64,000 nucleotides of DNA, from positions 1-64,000 of the forward strand of contig JAGALA010000053.1 of the NCBI GenBank assembly GCA_017625935.1, read 5' to 3'. This DNA comes from Clostridia bacterium. GTDB lineage: Bacteria; Bacillota; Clostridia; Oscillospirales; CAG-272. Below the pieces are notes generated by a model that did no database searches, had not been told where the DNA came from, and worked only from the letters and a program-made list of their open reading frames with translations. The position numbers and the translations under genes are program-made. Within the stretch, counting starts at the first letter, position 1; every line of letters starts with the position of its first letter. This document shows positions 17,031-25,117 of the stretch, piece by piece.

Positions 17031-17080
17031 GGGTGGCATATTAAGGCATAACCATAAACCTTAATCTGCCAACCCTTAGA
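17031..17080. repeat. Hairpin between oadB and oadA, fragment of the bimodular repeat
   Basis: AGGGTGGCATATTAAGG pairs with CCTTAATCTGCCAACCCT around a CATAACCATAAA loop. Read on the minus strand, it matches the two outer arms of the second module of the 325-bp repeat (GGGTTGACAGATTAAG..GGTTTATGGTTGTG..CCTTAATGTGTCACCC) with the centre deleted. It lies inside the operon and could tune expression of oadA relative to oadB. Confidence 0.7.
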
Positions 17081-17098
17081 TAGACGAAAGGTATTAAA

Positions 17099-18502
17099 AT
17101 GGCTAAAAAGGTTTTAATTACAGATACTATACTTCGTGATGCGCATCAATCTCAGGCAGCTACAAGAATGAGAATTGAGGATATGCTCCCTGCATGTAAG
17201 GCGCTTGACGAGGCTGGCTATTGGTCACTTGAGTGCTGGGGCGGAGCAACCTTCGACTCCTGCATGCGTTTCTTGGGTGAAGACCCGTGGGAGCGCTTGC
17301 GCGCACTTCGCCGTGCAATGCCAAACACAAGACTTCAAATGCTCCTTCGCGGACAGAATTTGCTTGGCTACAAGCACTACGCTGACGATGTTGTTGAGGA
17401 GTTTGTAAAGAAGTCAATTGAAAACGGTATCAATGTTGTTCGTATCTTCGACGCGCTCAATGACGTAAGAAACATTGAAGCGGCAATGAAGGCAACAAAG
17501 AAATACGGCGGACACGTTGAAGCGGCTATTTCCTACACGGAAAGCCCCGTTCACAATCTTGAATATTTCGTTAAGCTCGCAAAGGAGCTTGAAAACCGCG
17601 GCGCTGACACAATCTGCGTTAAGGATATGGCAAACCTTCTTCTCCCATACGATGCGTACGAGCTTATCTCTGCGCTCAAAAAGGAAATCAAGGTGCCGAT
17701 TCACCTTCATACCCACAATACAACAGGTACAGGCGATATGACCTACCTTATGGCAATTCAAGCAGGCGTTGATATTATCGATACAGCGCTTTCGCCACTT
17801 GCAAACGGTACATCACAGCCGTCAACTGAGGCTATGGTTGCTACTCTTAAGGGTACAGAATACGACACGGGCATTGACCTCGGTAAGCTTTCAGAGGTTG
17901 CCGCGCACTTCCGCGGAGTTGCCGCAAAGCTCAAGGAGCAGGGCTCGCTTGACCCCAAGGTGTTAAACGTTGACCCGAATACACTTCTTTATCAGGTTCC
18001 GGGTGGAATGCTCTCTAACCTTATTTCGCAGCTTAAGCAAGCAAAGGCAGAGGACAAATACTACGAGGTTCTTGAAGAGGTGCCAAGAGTTAGAAAGGAC
18101 TTCGGTTACCCACCGCTTGTTACTCCTACAAGCCAGATTGTTGGCTCGCAGGCAGTGCTTAACGTGCTATCGGGCGAGAGATACAAGATGATAACGAAGG
18201 AGTCCAAGGGACTTTTGAAGGGCGAGTACGGACGTGTTCCGGGTGAGGTTAACGAGGAGGTTAGAAGGAAGGCAATAGGTGATGACGAAATTATCGAGTG
18301 CCGTCCCGCAGACCTTATCGCACCTGAGCTTGACAAGTACAGAGAGGAAGCAAAGGATCTCGCTAAATGCGATGAGGACGTCCTCTCCTATGCACTCTTC
18401 CCACAGGTTGCAACAAAGTTCCTCTCGGAAAGAAACAATCCAAAGCCAAAAGAGGATCCAAACGCAGTAAGAGAATTATTCGTTGAGGATCTCGGAAACT
18501 AA
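17099..18502 (+). CDS. oadA: Oxaloacetate decarboxylase alpha (carboxyltransferase) subunit
   Basis: A 467-residue carboxyltransferase of the OadA/PycB/transcarboxylase-5S family. Key blocks are DTILRDAHQS, the metal-binding Lys in CVKDMAN, and HLHTHNTTG with the two metal His. The C-terminal alpha region (about 310-450) is the PycB-type conserved carboxylase domain. No biotin domain is fused, in line with the separate carrier gene. The family transfers a carboxyl group between oxaloacetate or pyruvate and biotin. Next to oadG, carrier and oadB it most likely makes a Na+-pumping oxaloacetate decarboxylase. Confidence 0.93.
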   Translation: MAKKVLITDTILRDAHQSQAATRMRIEDMLPACKALDEAGYWSLECWGGATFDSCMRFLGEDPWERLRALRRAMPNTRLQMLLRGQNLLGYKHYADDVVEEFVKKSIENGINVVRIFDALNDVRNIEAAMKATKKYGGHVEAAISYTESPVHNLEYFVKLAKELENRGADTICVKDMANLLLPYDAYELISALKKEIKVPIHLHTHNTTGTGDMTYLMAIQAGVDIIDTALSPLANGTSQPSTEAMVATLKGTEYDTGIDLGKLSEVAAHFRGVAAKLKEQGSLDPKVLNVDPNTLLYQVPGGMLSNLISQLKQAKAEDKYYEVLEEVPRVRKDFGYPPLVTPTSQIVGSQAVLNVLSGERYKMITKESKGLLKGEYGRVPGEVNEEVRRKAIGDDEIIECRPADLIAPELDKYREEAKDLAKCDEDVLSYALFPQVATKFLSERNNPKPKEDPNAVRELFVEDLGN

Positions 18503-18509
18503 TAAAAAT

Positions 18510-18562
18510 AAGACACCCGACCTTAAGCGAGAACGGCAGCTCTCGCAAGCGGGTGTCTTTTT
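18510..18562 (+). terminator. Terminator of the oad operon
   Basis: Outer stem AAGACACCCG (18510-18519) with CGGGTGTCTT (18550-18559) encloses a second hairpin GCGAGA..TCTCGC, then TTTTT. Confidence 0.85.
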
Positions 18563-18589
18563 AGTTTTCAAGGGCTTAATACGGATCGT

Positions 18590-19300
18590 TTAATTAGGGT
18601 CTTTGGCTTGATTTTCGAGCAACCAAGCGTTAAGCTGCTTTTCTATAGCCGGCGTAATTTCCTTGGTTAAAGTCTCGTATCCTTCGCTTGTCAAATGGCC
18701 GCCGTCGGTTGTGTACTCGGAAAAAATCTCGCCTGTTTCAAGATTTAAAAGGGCGGAATATAAATCTACGTATTCATAGGAATACTTTTCGGCAAGCATC
18801 TTAATTTTAACATTGCTATAAGCTGCCAGCTGGTTCTTTTTGCCCCACTCTCCGCTCATTGAGGTTAAGGAAAGGAGGACTATTTTCGTATTCGGCACGT
18901 TTTCCCGAAAGCCTCTCAGAATACTTTCATAGTTGTCAAACATAGTGTCCATGTTGTTTGCACCGATCAGCATAACGGCAACCTTTGGCTTAAGGTCGTA
19001 AAGAGAAAGCTCAAGCCGATTTTCGAGTCCGACCGTTGTGTCGCCGCTGATTCCTCTGTTTGAAGTAACGTAATCGGGATAATATTTCGCTACGTCATAT
19101 CCGTCAGTTAAGCTGTCGCCCAAAAAAACGACGTCAACCTCGTAATCGCCGTATTTATCGTTTTCCGCCTTATAAATCGCATACTTTGATTCGCGATATT
19201 CAAGCACCTTTTGTTCCCAATCACCGTTTTCGTTGCCGCAGGCACACAGAATGGGGGAAAGAAGCAAGAAGGTAATAAAAATACAAATAGTTTTCTTCAT
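18590..19300 (-). CDS. SGNH/GDSL hydrolase lipoprotein
   Basis: A 236-residue exported esterase-type protein. The N-terminus MKKTICIFITFLLLSPILCAC is a lipoprotein signal with the lipid-bearing Cys at the end of LCAC. Block I is FLGDSLTDGY (catalytic Ser), block III is GANNMD, and the C-terminal block is DGGHLTSEGYE (Asp/His). The substrate is unknown; such enzymes remove acyl groups from lipids or polysaccharides. The ATG at 19300 lies one base after the stop of the displaced nadE tail, so this gene was once directly coupled to nadE and is now separated from it by the DUF559 element. Confidence 0.85.
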   Translation of the reverse strand: MKKTICIFITFLLLSPILCACGNENGDWEQKVLEYRESKYAIYKAENDKYGDYEVDVVFLGDSLTDGYDVAKYYPDYVTSNRGISGDTTVGLENRLELSLYDLKPKVAVMLIGANNMDTMFDNYESILRGFRENVPNTKIVLLSLTSMSGEWGKKNQLAAYSNVKIKMLAEKYSYEYVDLYSALLNLETGEIFSEYTTDGGHLTSEGYETLTKEITPAIEKQLNAWLLENQAKDPN

Positions 19301-19301
19301 T

Positions 19302-19427
19302 TCAGTTTTCCTTTTTGAGGCAGGAGTCAAGCTCTTCTAAAAATGATTTGTATGAAAAATCGCTTGCCATTATAAAGTCATTTTTTGAGAGGGAAACAGA
19401 GCCGATGCGCGCGCCGTCTGGGGAGCA
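19302..19427 (-). pseudogene. Displaced original 3' end of nadE
   Basis: This stretch encodes the last 37 or so residues of a nadE reading frame, from CSPDGARIG to LEELDSCLKKEN and a TGA. It is a second copy of the sequence at 19870-19980, which is now the tail of the intact nadE frame. It has no start of its own. Over the shared 110 bases I count seven synonymous codon differences and one Thr/Ser change. It appears to be the ancestral end of nadE, cut off by the element at 19433-19873. Confidence 0.85.
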
Positions 19428-19432
19428 GGGCA

Positions 19433-19873
19433 GGCTCCTTTGTGCAAAGGGAGCTGTCAGCTTAGCTGACTGAGGGATTGGTGAACGATATAATCGATAT
19501 GACGACAAACAGAATTGAAGCTGTCCCATATTTTGTAGTTCGGTATTCGTATAACCCTTATATCATATTTCGAGAGTTCTGTGTCGCGCAAAGAGTCTTT
19601 TTGCGCATGTTCCTCTTCGCTGTGTTGCGAACCGTCAAGCTCAATAACCAATTTGGCTTTCGCGCAATAAAAATCAACAATATACCCATCAATTATTTTT
19701 TGACGAATAAATCTAACAGGGTAATCTTTTAAAAAATCATACCAAAGATGCTTTTCTTCCTTGGTCATGTTTTTCCTGAGTTCCTTCGCGAGAGGAACGA
19801 TGAGCTTGTTGTGTCGCCTGTTCAAGCCAATCCCTCCACCGCGAGCGGTCCCCCTCCCTTTGCACAAGGGAGG
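19433..19873. mobile_element. Candidate mobile unit: DUF559 gene between inverted REP-like elements
   Basis: Left element (19433-19481): hairpin GCTCCTTTG/CAAAGGGAGC, hairpin GTCAGC-TTA-GCTGAC, tail TGAGGGATTGG. Right element (19827-19873, opposite strand): hairpin CCTCCCTT/AAGGGAGG, hairpin ACCGC-TC-GCGGT, tail GGAGGGATTGG. The two tails point inward at a DUF559 nuclease gene that fills the space between them. The whole 441-bp unit is flanked by about 110-bp direct copies of the nadE 3' end. No transposase is present. That the nuclease mobilises the unit is inference. Confidence 0.6.
19457..19825 (-). CDS. DUF559 (Vsr-like PD-(D/E)xK) endonuclease
   Basis: A 122-residue protein of the DUF559 endonuclease family. 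Helical start LAKELRKNMTKEEKHLWYDFL, then the nuclease core GYIVDFYCAKAKLVIELDG with the Asp, Glu and Asp positions of a Vsr-like active site, SQH after it, and RVIRIPNYKIW towards the end. I choose the TTG at 19825 (LNRRHNKL): GGAGGG from the element tail lies 6 bases upstream, and the TTG overlaps the nadE stop (TTGA), so translation is probably coupled to nadE. A longer frame from 19867 would translate the element itself. The gene ends inside the left element, so its last residues (QSLSQLS) are element-derived. Confidence 0.75.
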   Translation of the reverse strand: MNRRHNKLIVPLAKELRKNMTKEEKHLWYDFLKDYPVRFIRQKIIDGYIVDFYCAKAKLVIELDGSQHSEEEHAQKDSLRDTELSKYDIRVIRIPNYKIWDSFNSVCRHIDYIVHQSLSQLS

Positions 19874-21729
19874 CAGGAGTCAAGCTCCTCTAAAAACGTC
19901 TTGTATGAAAAATCGCTTGCCATTATAAAGTCATTTTTTGAGAGGGAAACAGAGCCAATGCGTGCGCCGTCGGGAGAACATGAGCGCTTGAACTGCTGAG
20001 TGAAGAAGCGTTTAATGAACACTGTGAGCCACTTATAAACCGTCTCGCCGCTATATTTGAAGCCAAATGCATAAAGCGCCAAACGGTAAATCTTTGACGG
20101 TGCAAATTTTTTGCCCACAAAGTTGTAAATGAAAAAATCGTGTAGCTCGTACGGACCGACAATGTCCTCGGTTTTTTGCTCAATTTCACCGTTTTCCTTC
20201 GCAGGGAGCAGCTCGGGGGAAACGGGCGTGTCTAAAATATCGTTAAGAATATTTTTCACGTTTTCGTCCGCGTTTTCGGCAAAATGTGCTACCACGTGTC
20301 TGATTAACGTCTTTGGAAGCGCGGAATTTACGTTGTACATCGACATATGGTCGCCGTTGTAGGTTGACCAGCCGAGTGCCACCTCGGAAAGGTCGCCCGT
20401 GCCGATGACAAGTGCGCCAATGGAGTTAGATACGTCCATTAAAATCTGTGTGCGCTCTCTTGCTTGCGCGTTTTCGTAAACAACGCTGTGGTCATTTTCG
20501 TCATGACCTATATCTTTAAAATGAACGCGTGTTGCTTCAAAAATATCAATTTCGCGCAAGGTAACGCCAAGTGATAAGCAAAGCTCCGTCGCATTTGATT
20601 TTGTACGCGCGGTAGTGCCGAAGCACGGCATTGTAATAGCGGTGATTTTATTCCTTTTCCATCCGAGATAGTCCGCGCATTTTACGCAAACGATGAGTGC
20701 AAGGGTGGAGTCAAGTCCGCCCGAGATGCCAAGCACTATTCCCTTGGAATAGGATGCAGTCAGCCTCTTGGCAAGGGAGCGTGACTGCATTGTGAGAATT
20801 TTTTCACAGCGTTTTTTCAGTTCTTCCTTGCCTTCGGGAAAAAAAGGCGTATTTGAAATCTTTCTTGTAAGAGTTGTCTTTTCAAGCTTGAATGAGAAAT
20901 AAATATCCTTTACCGACTCCATATGCGTGCCGAGCGAAATGCGCTTGTTTGTAAGGTAAGAAACGTCAATTTCAGACACGCAGTCGCCCGTTTTCTTTTC
21001 AAACGGCTTTGATTCCGCTAAAATATCGCCGTTTTCCACAATCAAATTGTGTGCGCCGTAAACGCCTGACGTTGTTGACTCATCCTCGCTTGGATTGGCT
21101 ACAATATATGCGCTCTTGGTTGCGTAGCTTCTTGAAATAATTGAAGCGCGTCTTATTTCCTCGCTGGAAACAAGCTCGGACGCACCCGAGAGATTGACAA
21201 TAACCGTTGCACCGTTTTCGCAAAGGAAAAATCCCTTGGGTGACGGATTTTCAACAGTATCACCTATAATAACACCGACAGTTAAGTCGCAAATTTCCTT
21301 GCAGCTAAAGAGCAGGTCTGTGCCAAACGGGTACTTTTCGTCCCCGATGTTTATAAAATCCTTGAAAAACGGCATTTTGCCAAGGTTTGGCACAACGCCC
21401 AAAATCTCACCCGATTTTATTGCAACCGCGCAGGAATAATTATTGTCCTTATAGCGTAACGGAGCACCGACGAAAACCAAAATATCGCTACCCTGTGTCG
21501 CAAATTTGATGTTTAAGAGTGCTTTTTCACACGCGTTTAGGATAACGCTGCTGTAAGCCATCTCGCCCGCGCTGACACCTGTCAAGGTCAGCTCCGGGAA
21601 AACGAGGATTTTTATCCCCTCCGCGATTGATGCTTTGATTTCCTTTACAATCTCCTCCTTGTTGAAGCTGACACCGCCAACCTCAAGGCGTGGGGACACC
21701 GCTTTGACCTTTATATATCCGTCCTTCAT
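19822..21729 (-). CDS. nadE: Glutamine-dependent NAD+ synthetase with element-derived C-terminus
   Basis: A 635-residue NAD+ synthase. The N-terminal nitrilase-type glutaminase domain (about 1-280) supplies ammonia. The C-terminal synthetase domain has the P-loop SGGLDSTLAL, and GTGDLSEVALGWSTYNGDHM for substrate binding. It converts deamido-NAD+ to NAD+ in the cytoplasm. I start at the ATG at 21729 (MKDGYIKV) behind GGAGGA. The last 15 or so residues after LEELDSCL (PCAKGGGPLAVEGLA) are read from the REP-like element, replacing the original KKEN end still visible at 19302-19316. The extension is downstream of the conserved fold, so activity is probably kept. Confidence 0.93.
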   Translation of the reverse strand: MKDGYIKVKAVSPRLEVGGVSFNKEEIVKEIKASIAEGIKILVFPELTLTGVSAGEMAYSSVILNACEKALLNIKFATQGSDILVFVGAPLRYKDNNYSCAVAIKSGEILGVVPNLGKMPFFKDFINIGDEKYPFGTDLLFSCKEICDLTVGVIIGDTVENPSPKGFFLCENGATVIVNLSGASELVSSEEIRRASIISRSYATKSAYIVANPSEDESTTSGVYGAHNLIVENGDILAESKPFEKKTGDCVSEIDVSYLTNKRISLGTHMESVKDIYFSFKLEKTTLTRKISNTPFFPEGKEELKKRCEKILTMQSRSLAKRLTASYSKGIVLGISGGLDSTLALIVCVKCADYLGWKRNKITAITMPCFGTTARTKSNATELCLSLGVTLREIDIFEATRVHFKDIGHDENDHSVVYENAQARERTQILMDVSNSIGALVIGTGDLSEVALGWSTYNGDHMSMYNVNSALPKTLIRHVVAHFAENADENVKNILNDILDTPVSPELLPAKENGEIEQKTEDIVGPYELHDFFIYNFVGKKFAPSKIYRLALYAFGFKYSGETVYKWLTVFIKRFFTQQFKRSCSPDGARIGSVSLSKNDFIMASDFSYKTFLEELDSCLPCAKGGGPLAVEGLA

Positions 21730-21906
21730 ACTTCCTCCTAAGATAAGCATAAATTCATTTTTACAAAAGTACTTGCAATTTTGCTCTATTTACTATATTA
21801 TATAATTATATCTTTAAAATTTCAATAAAAATCTTAAAAAAGTCTTCTATCCGTCACCAATCAATATGGTTTGGTTGCGGCTAAAGAAGCATAGAAAGAA
21901 AATATT

Positions 21907-22704
21907 TTGAAAAATTCATTTAAAATTTTAGCCCTTGGCGACGTTGTCGGCCCTCGCGCGGTCGAATACTTAAGAAAAAATCTTTGGCACTTGCGTTCAA
22001 GGCTGAGGCCCGATTTGGTAATCGCAAACGGTGAAAACTCAGCTGAGCCGAACGGAATTGACAAGCAAAGCGCGAAAACACTTTTCGACAGCGGCGTTGA
22101 CGTTATCACAACGGGTAATCACGTTTTCAGAAAAAGCAGCGTTTTTTCCTATCTTGACGATGAAAAATATATTCTTCGTCCGCTTAATCTTCCGAGTGAG
22201 TGTCCCGGTCACGGTGATACTGTGATCAAAATCGATGGAATAAGAATTCTTGTCTTGAATGTCCTCGGTCAAGCGTTTATGGAGCCGAGCGAGTCTCCCT
22301 TTTCGGCTATCGAGCGTGCCTTGAATAAAAACGCGGGTGAGTACGATTTTTGTGTGCTTGATATTCACGCGGAGGCAACAGGCGAGAAAAAAGCAATTGC
22401 TTACAATTTTTCCGACAGGATTTCTTGCGTATTCGGCACACACACGCACGTGCAAACAAACGATGCACAGATTTTGGACGGCACCTGCGCTTACGTTACC
22501 GATATCGGTATGTGTGGGGCGTGCGACAGCATCCTTGGTGTGAAAAAGGAAGCGGTAATTTTTAAGTTAAAAACAAAAATGCTCTCAAAATTCGATTTCA
22601 GCGAGGGCGAAATAGAACTAAACGGCGCGGTTTTCGAGGTTGACAGAGATACCTATAAGCCGCTTGGCGTTGAAATTTTGAAAATCAAAGGAGATATTAA
22701 GTAA
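21907..22704 (+). CDS. ymdB: YmdB-family metallophosphoesterase
   Basis: A 265-residue calcineurin-like phosphodiesterase of the TIGR00282/YmdB family. Metal ligands are visible in LGDVVG, ANGENS, TTGNHVF, DIHAEATGEK and FGTHTHVQTND. Family members hydrolyse 2',3'-cyclic nucleotides and affect biofilm and sporulation decisions in Bacillus. The start is a TTG at 21907, since no ATG precedes the first conserved strand; the ribosome site is weak (AGAAAGAAAA). It overlaps galK by one base (TAATG), so the two are coupled. Confidence 0.92.
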   Translation: MKNSFKILALGDVVGPRAVEYLRKNLWHLRSRLRPDLVIANGENSAEPNGIDKQSAKTLFDSGVDVITTGNHVFRKSSVFSYLDDEKYILRPLNLPSECPGHGDTVIKIDGIRILVLNVLGQAFMEPSESPFSAIERALNKNAGEYDFCVLDIHAEATGEKKAIAYNFSDRISCVFGTHTHVQTNDAQILDGTCAYVTDIGMCGACDSILGVKKEAVIFKLKTKMLSKFDFSEGEIELNGAVFEVDRDTYKPLGVEILKIKGDIK

Positions 22705-23984
22705 TGAAAGCAAGCAACCTTATTAAATTTATCGAAAACGGCGAATTAAATGCTACTCTTGCAAAAATCTACGGCGAGGAAAACGTACAGGCACAAAAGG
22801 AAAGATATTTAAGTGCCGCAGGTGAATTCCTTTCATATTACGGTGATATTGAAACCTCAATTTTCTCCGTTCCCGGCAGAAGTGAGCTTTCAGGCAACCA
22901 CACAGACCACAACCACGGTAAGGTTATGGCAGGCTCAATTGACCTTGATATTATCGCGTTTGCATCTAAGACGGATGACGGTGTTATCAGAATTAAGAGC
23001 CAGGGCTTTGACGAGGACGCGGTTAATATTAATGAATACAAAGAGCCAAAAGAGGCGGACTTTTTCAAGTCAAGCGCTTTGATTGCAGGTATGTCTCGCG
23101 CGTTTGAAAATTACGGTGCGACAAGCGGCGGCTACTGCGCTTATACCACCTCAAACGTATTTAAGGGCTCGGGCCTTTCATCCTCTGCCGCATTTGAGGT
23201 TATGGTTGGTAACATACTTAATTATTTCTACAACGACGGTAAGGTTGACAACGTGGAAATTGCAAAAATGGCGCAATATTCCGAAAACGTTTTCTTTGGC
23301 AAGCCCTGCGGACTTATGGACCAAATGGCTTGCGCGGTTGGCGGCTTTGTATATATCGATTTTGACGATACAAAGAACCCCGTTATCGAAAAAATTCCGT
23401 TTGATTTAAGCGGCGCAGGCTACGCCCTTTGCATTGTAAACACAGGCGGCAACCACGCTGACTTAAACGAGGACTACGCATCCGTTCCTTATGAAATGAA
23501 GAGCGTGGCAAAATATTTCGGCAAGGAATATTTAAGACAGCTTGACAAAGCAAGTGTGCTTGAAAACGTGCAGGTGTTAAGAGAAAAGTGCGGCGACCGT
23601 GCGATTTTGCGCGCAATCCACTTCTTTAACGAAAATGACAGAGTTGCAAAGCAGGCAAACGCGCTTAAAAGCGGCGACGTTGACAGCTTCCTCAAATTTG
23701 TAATCAAGTCCGGCAACTCAAGCTTTATGTATCTTCAAAACGTGTTTACCACAAAAAACGTGCAGGAGCAGGGACTTTCCTTGGCACTTGCAATTACCGA
23801 CTCCGTGCTTGCGGGTAAAAAATGCGCGTACAGAGTACACGGCGGCGGCTTTGCAGGTACAATTCAAGCGTTTGTAAAGACCGAGCTTGTTGAAGAATAC
23901 CGTCAAGCAATTGACTCTGCGTTTGGCAAGGGTGCGTGCCACGTATTACGTATACGCCCCGATGGCGCAATAAAGGTTTTTTAA
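22704..23984 (+). CDS. galK: Galactokinase
   Basis: A 426-residue GHMP kinase that phosphorylates galactose at C1 in the Leloir pathway. The substrate signature is VPGRSELSGNHTDHNHG, the phosphate loop is KGSGLSSSAAFE, and motif 3 is YRVHGGGFAGTIQAF. It is slightly longer than the usual 380-400 residues because of an N-terminal extension of about 45 residues. No galT or galE is next to it. GGAGAT lies 9 bases before the ATG. It is cotranscribed with ymdB, an unusual pairing. Confidence 0.93.
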   Translation: MKASNLIKFIENGELNATLAKIYGEENVQAQKERYLSAAGEFLSYYGDIETSIFSVPGRSELSGNHTDHNHGKVMAGSIDLDIIAFASKTDDGVIRIKSQGFDEDAVNINEYKEPKEADFFKSSALIAGMSRAFENYGATSGGYCAYTTSNVFKGSGLSSSAAFEVMVGNILNYFYNDGKVDNVEIAKMAQYSENVFFGKPCGLMDQMACAVGGFVYIDFDDTKNPVIEKIPFDLSGAGYALCIVNTGGNHADLNEDYASVPYEMKSVAKYFGKEYLRQLDKASVLENVQVLREKCGDRAILRAIHFFNENDRVAKQANALKSGDVDSFLKFVIKSGNSSFMYLQNVFTTKNVQEQGLSLALAITDSVLAGKKCAYRVHGGGFAGTIQAFVKTELVEEYRQAIDSAFGKGACHVLRIRPDGAIKVF

Positions 23985-24283
23985 GGCTGTAACCCCAAAG
24001 AGCAAAGCCGATAATTAAAACAATGAAAAATTCGTTATTTCAAGAAGCATAAGGAAAAATTTGCAGAGCAAATTTCATAGAGAATCGGCTTTTAACCGCG
24101 ACCGCTCGCACTGACGTACGAAGTACGCCGACGGCTTCGCGTTCACGCTTTCTTTGGCGTTTCGCTTCCTTAAAATGGCTGCAACCCCAAAAAACAAAGC
24201 CGAAATAAAGGTTCGTTGTTTCAAAATTAAAAAGGGCTGCAACCCCACGATATTTACAAAAACTCTGACGAAAGGAGAGGGAA
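23985..24283. repeat. Intergenic repeat cluster before rsmG
   Basis: Three direct copies of GGCTG(T/C)AACCCCA at 23985, 24177 and 24235; the first two continue AA(G/A)A(G/A)CAAAGCCGA. Between copies one and two lie GC-rich palindromic pieces such as GACGTACGAAGTACGCCGAC and an imperfect AAATTTGCAGAGCAAATTT stem. No gene is seen. The cluster looks like decayed dispersed repeats; function unknown. Confidence 0.6.
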
Positions 24284-25012
24284 ATGAGCGATTTTACGAG
24301 CAAGCTGATCAAGGCTTTCGAAGAGAATGAAGCAACCAAGGGTATAATAACCGAGGAAAAAGCAAGTGTACTTGAGGCACTTTCCTCTCATATGTTAGAG
24401 GTGAATGAGCATTTAAACCTAACCGCGATAAAGGATGAGGACGGCGTTATATTAAAGCACCTTGTTGATTCAAGCGCGTGCGTACCCTATATTGCAAAAA
24501 ATGCAAGACTGTGCGACATTGGCTGCGGCGGTGGTTTTCCCTCGCTCGTTATTGCCATTTTGCGCGGGGACGTGTCTGTTTTAGGCGTCGACAGCGTTGC
24601 CAAAAAGGTGAAATACGTAGAAAACACAGCCGCGCTTTTGGGTCTTGACAACGTGTCGGTTTCGTCAAGACGCGCTGAGGAGCTTGGCAGAGATAAGGAA
24701 TTTCGTCAGAGCTTTGACGTAGTAACCGCACGTGCGGTAGCACGCTTGAACGTGCTTTGTGAGCTTTGCTTACCGCTTGTTAAGGTGGGGGGCATCTTTC
24801 TTTCAATGAAATCGCAAACTGCACCTGAGGAAATTGACGAGGCAAGGGGAGCAATAGAAAAGCTCGGCGGTGCACTTGACACGGTGAGCACCTATACCTT
24901 AACCGACGGCGGCGAGGTGCTTGAGCGAACTATAATTATAATAAAAAAGGTAAAAAACACTCACGAGCTTTACCCAAGAAACAACTCGCAAATCTCAAAA
25001 AAGCCCCTTTAA
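24284..25012 (+). CDS. rsmG: 16S rRNA (guanine527-N7)-methyltransferase RsmG
   Basis: A 242-residue SAM methyltransferase (GidB). The N-terminal helix contains LEVNEHLNLTAIKDEDGVILKHLVDS-type family sequence (shown in parts). Motif I is CDIGCGGGFPSL, followed by VLGVDS, and VTARAVARLNVL lies in the central part. It methylates G527 in the 530 loop of 16S rRNA. AGGAGAGG precedes the ATG. The C-terminus is extended by about 20 polar residues compared with short family members. It stands alone here, unlike the usual mnmG-rsmG pairing near the origin. Confidence 0.94.
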   Translation: MSDFTSKLIKAFEENEATKGIITEEKASVLEALSSHMLEVNEHLNLTAIKDEDGVILKHLVDSSACVPYIAKNARLCDIGCGGGFPSLVIAILRGDVSVLGVDSVAKKVKYVENTAALLGLDNVSVSSRRAEELGRDKEFRQSFDVVTARAVARLNVLCELCLPLVKVGGIFLSMKSQTAPEEIDEARGAIEKLGGALDTVSTYTLTDGGEVLERTIIIIKKVKNTHELYPRNNSQISKKPL

Positions 25013-25025
25013 TATCGGGCTTTTT
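24998..25025 (+). terminator. Terminator overlapping the rsmG end
   Basis: AAAAAGCCC and GGGCTTTTT pair across a 10-base loop; the 5' arm lies within the last rsmG codons. Confidence 0.75.
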
Positions 25026-25117
25026 GGTAATTTTATAAAAAATCGAAATATTTATAAAATATTTTCAAAAATTCACAACTTATTCATAATTATGTGATAG
25101 AATAGACTATATTTTTT

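Noticed and set aside
19825-19867. Longer N-terminus for the DUF559 protein (MCKGRGTARGGGIGL)
   Set aside because: These residues would be read from the palindromic element; the downstream TTG has a good ribosome site made by the element tail.
19433-19873. Classical insertion sequence
   Set aside because: There is no transposase; the inverted ends are hairpin elements and the flanking direct copies are about 110 bp of nadE, far longer than a target duplication.
21751-21906. Riboswitch between nadE and ymdB
   Set aside because: Only an AT-rich divergent promoter region and one weak stem (ACCA..TGGT) are seen; no known aptamer core was recognised.
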